In this document: one piece after another, positions 63,228 through 64,000 of the stretch
Layout: the number at the start of each line of letters is the position of its first letter
Numbering within the stretch: position 1 is the stretch's first letter
Origin: Dictyoglomus thermophilum H-6-12
GTDB taxonomy: Bacteria > Dictyoglomota > Dictyoglomia > Dictyoglomales > Dictyoglomaceae
Reading direction: 5' to 3'
Assembly (NCBI RefSeq): GCF_000020965.1
Contig: NC_011297.1
Span: 944,387-1,008,386, forward strand
Length of the DNA stretch: 64,000 nucleotides
Notes under the pieces: model-generated
What the model saw: only the letters and a program-made list of their open reading frames with translations
The model's database searches: none
What the model was told of the DNA's origin: nothing
Position numbers and translations under genes: made by a program

Positions 63228-64000
63228 AAAATAGAGATTTTCTTGAAAATTTAATTCTAAATATAATAAGTCCTGCAATCTCCATTTTAATTGCTCTCTT
63301 TTTTGGGGGTATTGTAATATTTTTATTAGGACACAATCCTATAGAAACTTATAAGGAAGTAATAAGTTTTGCTTTAGGTAACCCTAATGGTTGGGGATAT
63401 GTTCTTTTCAACACTACATCTTTCATTCTTGCTGGACTCGCTGTAGCAGTAGCTTTTAAGGCTGGACTCTTTAATATAGGAGCAGAAGGACAAATTCTTG
63501 TGGGAGGTTTTGTTTCTGCTATTGCAGGTTTATATATTGCTCCTTTATTTCCTCCCTTTTTACACTTATTTATTACTCTTCTTTTTGCAGCCTTAGGTGG
63601 AGCATTATGGGCTCTTATTCCTGGGCTTCTAAAAGCAAAATTAGGAGCTCATGAAGTAATAAATACCATAATGATGAACTGGATAGGATATGCCCTTACT
63701 AATTATCTTGTTGTGAATACATTTAGGGAAAAAGGTGTAATATACCCTCTTCCTCAAACAGCTAAATTACCTTCTTCAGCTACCTTACCAAAACTCTTCA
63801 GTATATTCCAGAAAATAGGAATAAATATTCCAGAGAGTAATCCTTTAAATAGTTCGTTGATAATTGCTGTTCTTGCCATAATATTCACCTATTATCTGCT
63901 TTGGAAGACAAAACTTGGATATGAGATAAGAGCTTTAGGTCTAAATCCCCACGCCTCAGAGAATGCAGGAATAAATCCTCAAAAAATAATTTTATTATCT
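63224..64000 (+). CDS. Nucleoside-type ABC transporter permease, 3'-truncated by window edge
   Basis: The frame is open from a TTG at 63224, which overlaps the preceding stop, to the end of the window (259 codons). About seven membrane helices are visible. FKAGLFNIGAEGQILVGGF and LGAHEVINTIMMNWIGYAL are typical of BMP-type (YufP-like) permeases. AAAGGAGG lies six bases before the start. A second permease gene is expected beyond the window. Confidence 0.92.
   Translation, partial: MKNRDFLENLILNIISPAISILIALFFGGIVIFLLGHNPIETYKEVISFALGNPNGWGYVLFNTTSFILAGLAVAVAFKAGLFNIGAEGQILVGGFVSAIAGLYIAPLFPPFLHLFITLLFAALGGALWALIPGLLKAKLGAHEVINTIMMNWIGYALTNYLVVNTFREKGVIYPLPQTAKLPSSATLPKLFSIFQKIGINIPESNPLNSSLIIAVLAIIFTYYLLWKTKLGYEIRALGLNPHASENAGINPQKIILLS

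Noticed and set aside
1-64000. Mobile elements, CRISPR arrays, tRNA/rRNA genes, toxin-antitoxin or defence systems
   Set aside because: I looked for repeats, transposase-like products, cloverleaf sequences in the gaps and typical defence domains and saw none; the window is core metabolism and cell maintenance.

Overview
The window is an AT-rich, densely packed bacterial chromosome segment. It holds 66 protein genes, two of them cut by the window edges. I see no rRNA, tRNA, insertion sequence, CRISPR array or prophage, and no gene-free stretch longer than about 150 bases. Lys/Glu/Ile-rich proteins, Firmicutes-like gene order without the sporulation genes, an RNF complex and a HisZ-type histidine operon fit a thermophilic anaerobe. 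The overall look is closest to Dictyoglomus, but this rests on memory of that genome, not on a search.

Layout. 1-2299: 3' part of valS. 2313-8895: rnfCDGEAB (ferredoxin:NAD+ oxidoreductase, ion pump), the flavin transferase apbE that should attach FMN to RnfD and RnfG, a Gx-type membrane protein and a DUF4321 protein. 8911-12119: a reduced ftsX with no ftsE beside it, an EnvC/LytM-like factor and a CtpA protease. 12123-19078: comEA, a short comEC, holA, rpsT (opposite strand), lepA, surE, hemW, much as in Firmicutes. 19094-25766: an ANTAR regulator, a WecA/TagO-type transferase, mnmG, a methyltransferase, an FmdB-type zinc ribbon (minus strand), a lipoprotein, a ROK glucokinase and pgsA. 25753-27828 (minus): a large secreted phosphodiester-glycosidase-like protein.

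27926-35048 is a nine-gene his operon (hisZGDCBHAF-IE), driven by a consensus promoter that interlocks with the divergent promoter of the glycosidase-like gene. A class A PBP (minus) and rapZ-yvcK follow. A second consensus promoter at 38941 starts pgk, a roadblock/LC7 protein, tpiA and secG. 41619-45077 is a peptide ABC transporter (binding protein plus two permeases, no ATPases). 45049-51537 carries asp23/gls24, fakA/yloV, recG, rsmD, coaD, a coiled-coil protein and a membrane-anchored remnant of a Lon-type protease domain. 51620-60557 is rpsO, pnp, an M16 peptidase, dapB, dapA, rnj and ftsK, close to the Bacillus order. 60620-64000 begins a BMP-family nucleoside-type ABC transporter.

Most neighbouring genes overlap or lie within 20 bases, so long co-transcribed and translationally coupled units are likely. 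The points most worth a second look are: the interlocking divergent promoters at 27836-27886, one of which should make a leaderless mRNA; the FtsX that lacks the usual FtsE-contacting loop; the degenerate Lon-like Ser/Lys protein after coaD; the hairpin leader of rpsO; and the LC7 protein inside the glycolytic operon. I did not find a clearly new multi-gene defence or mobile system.
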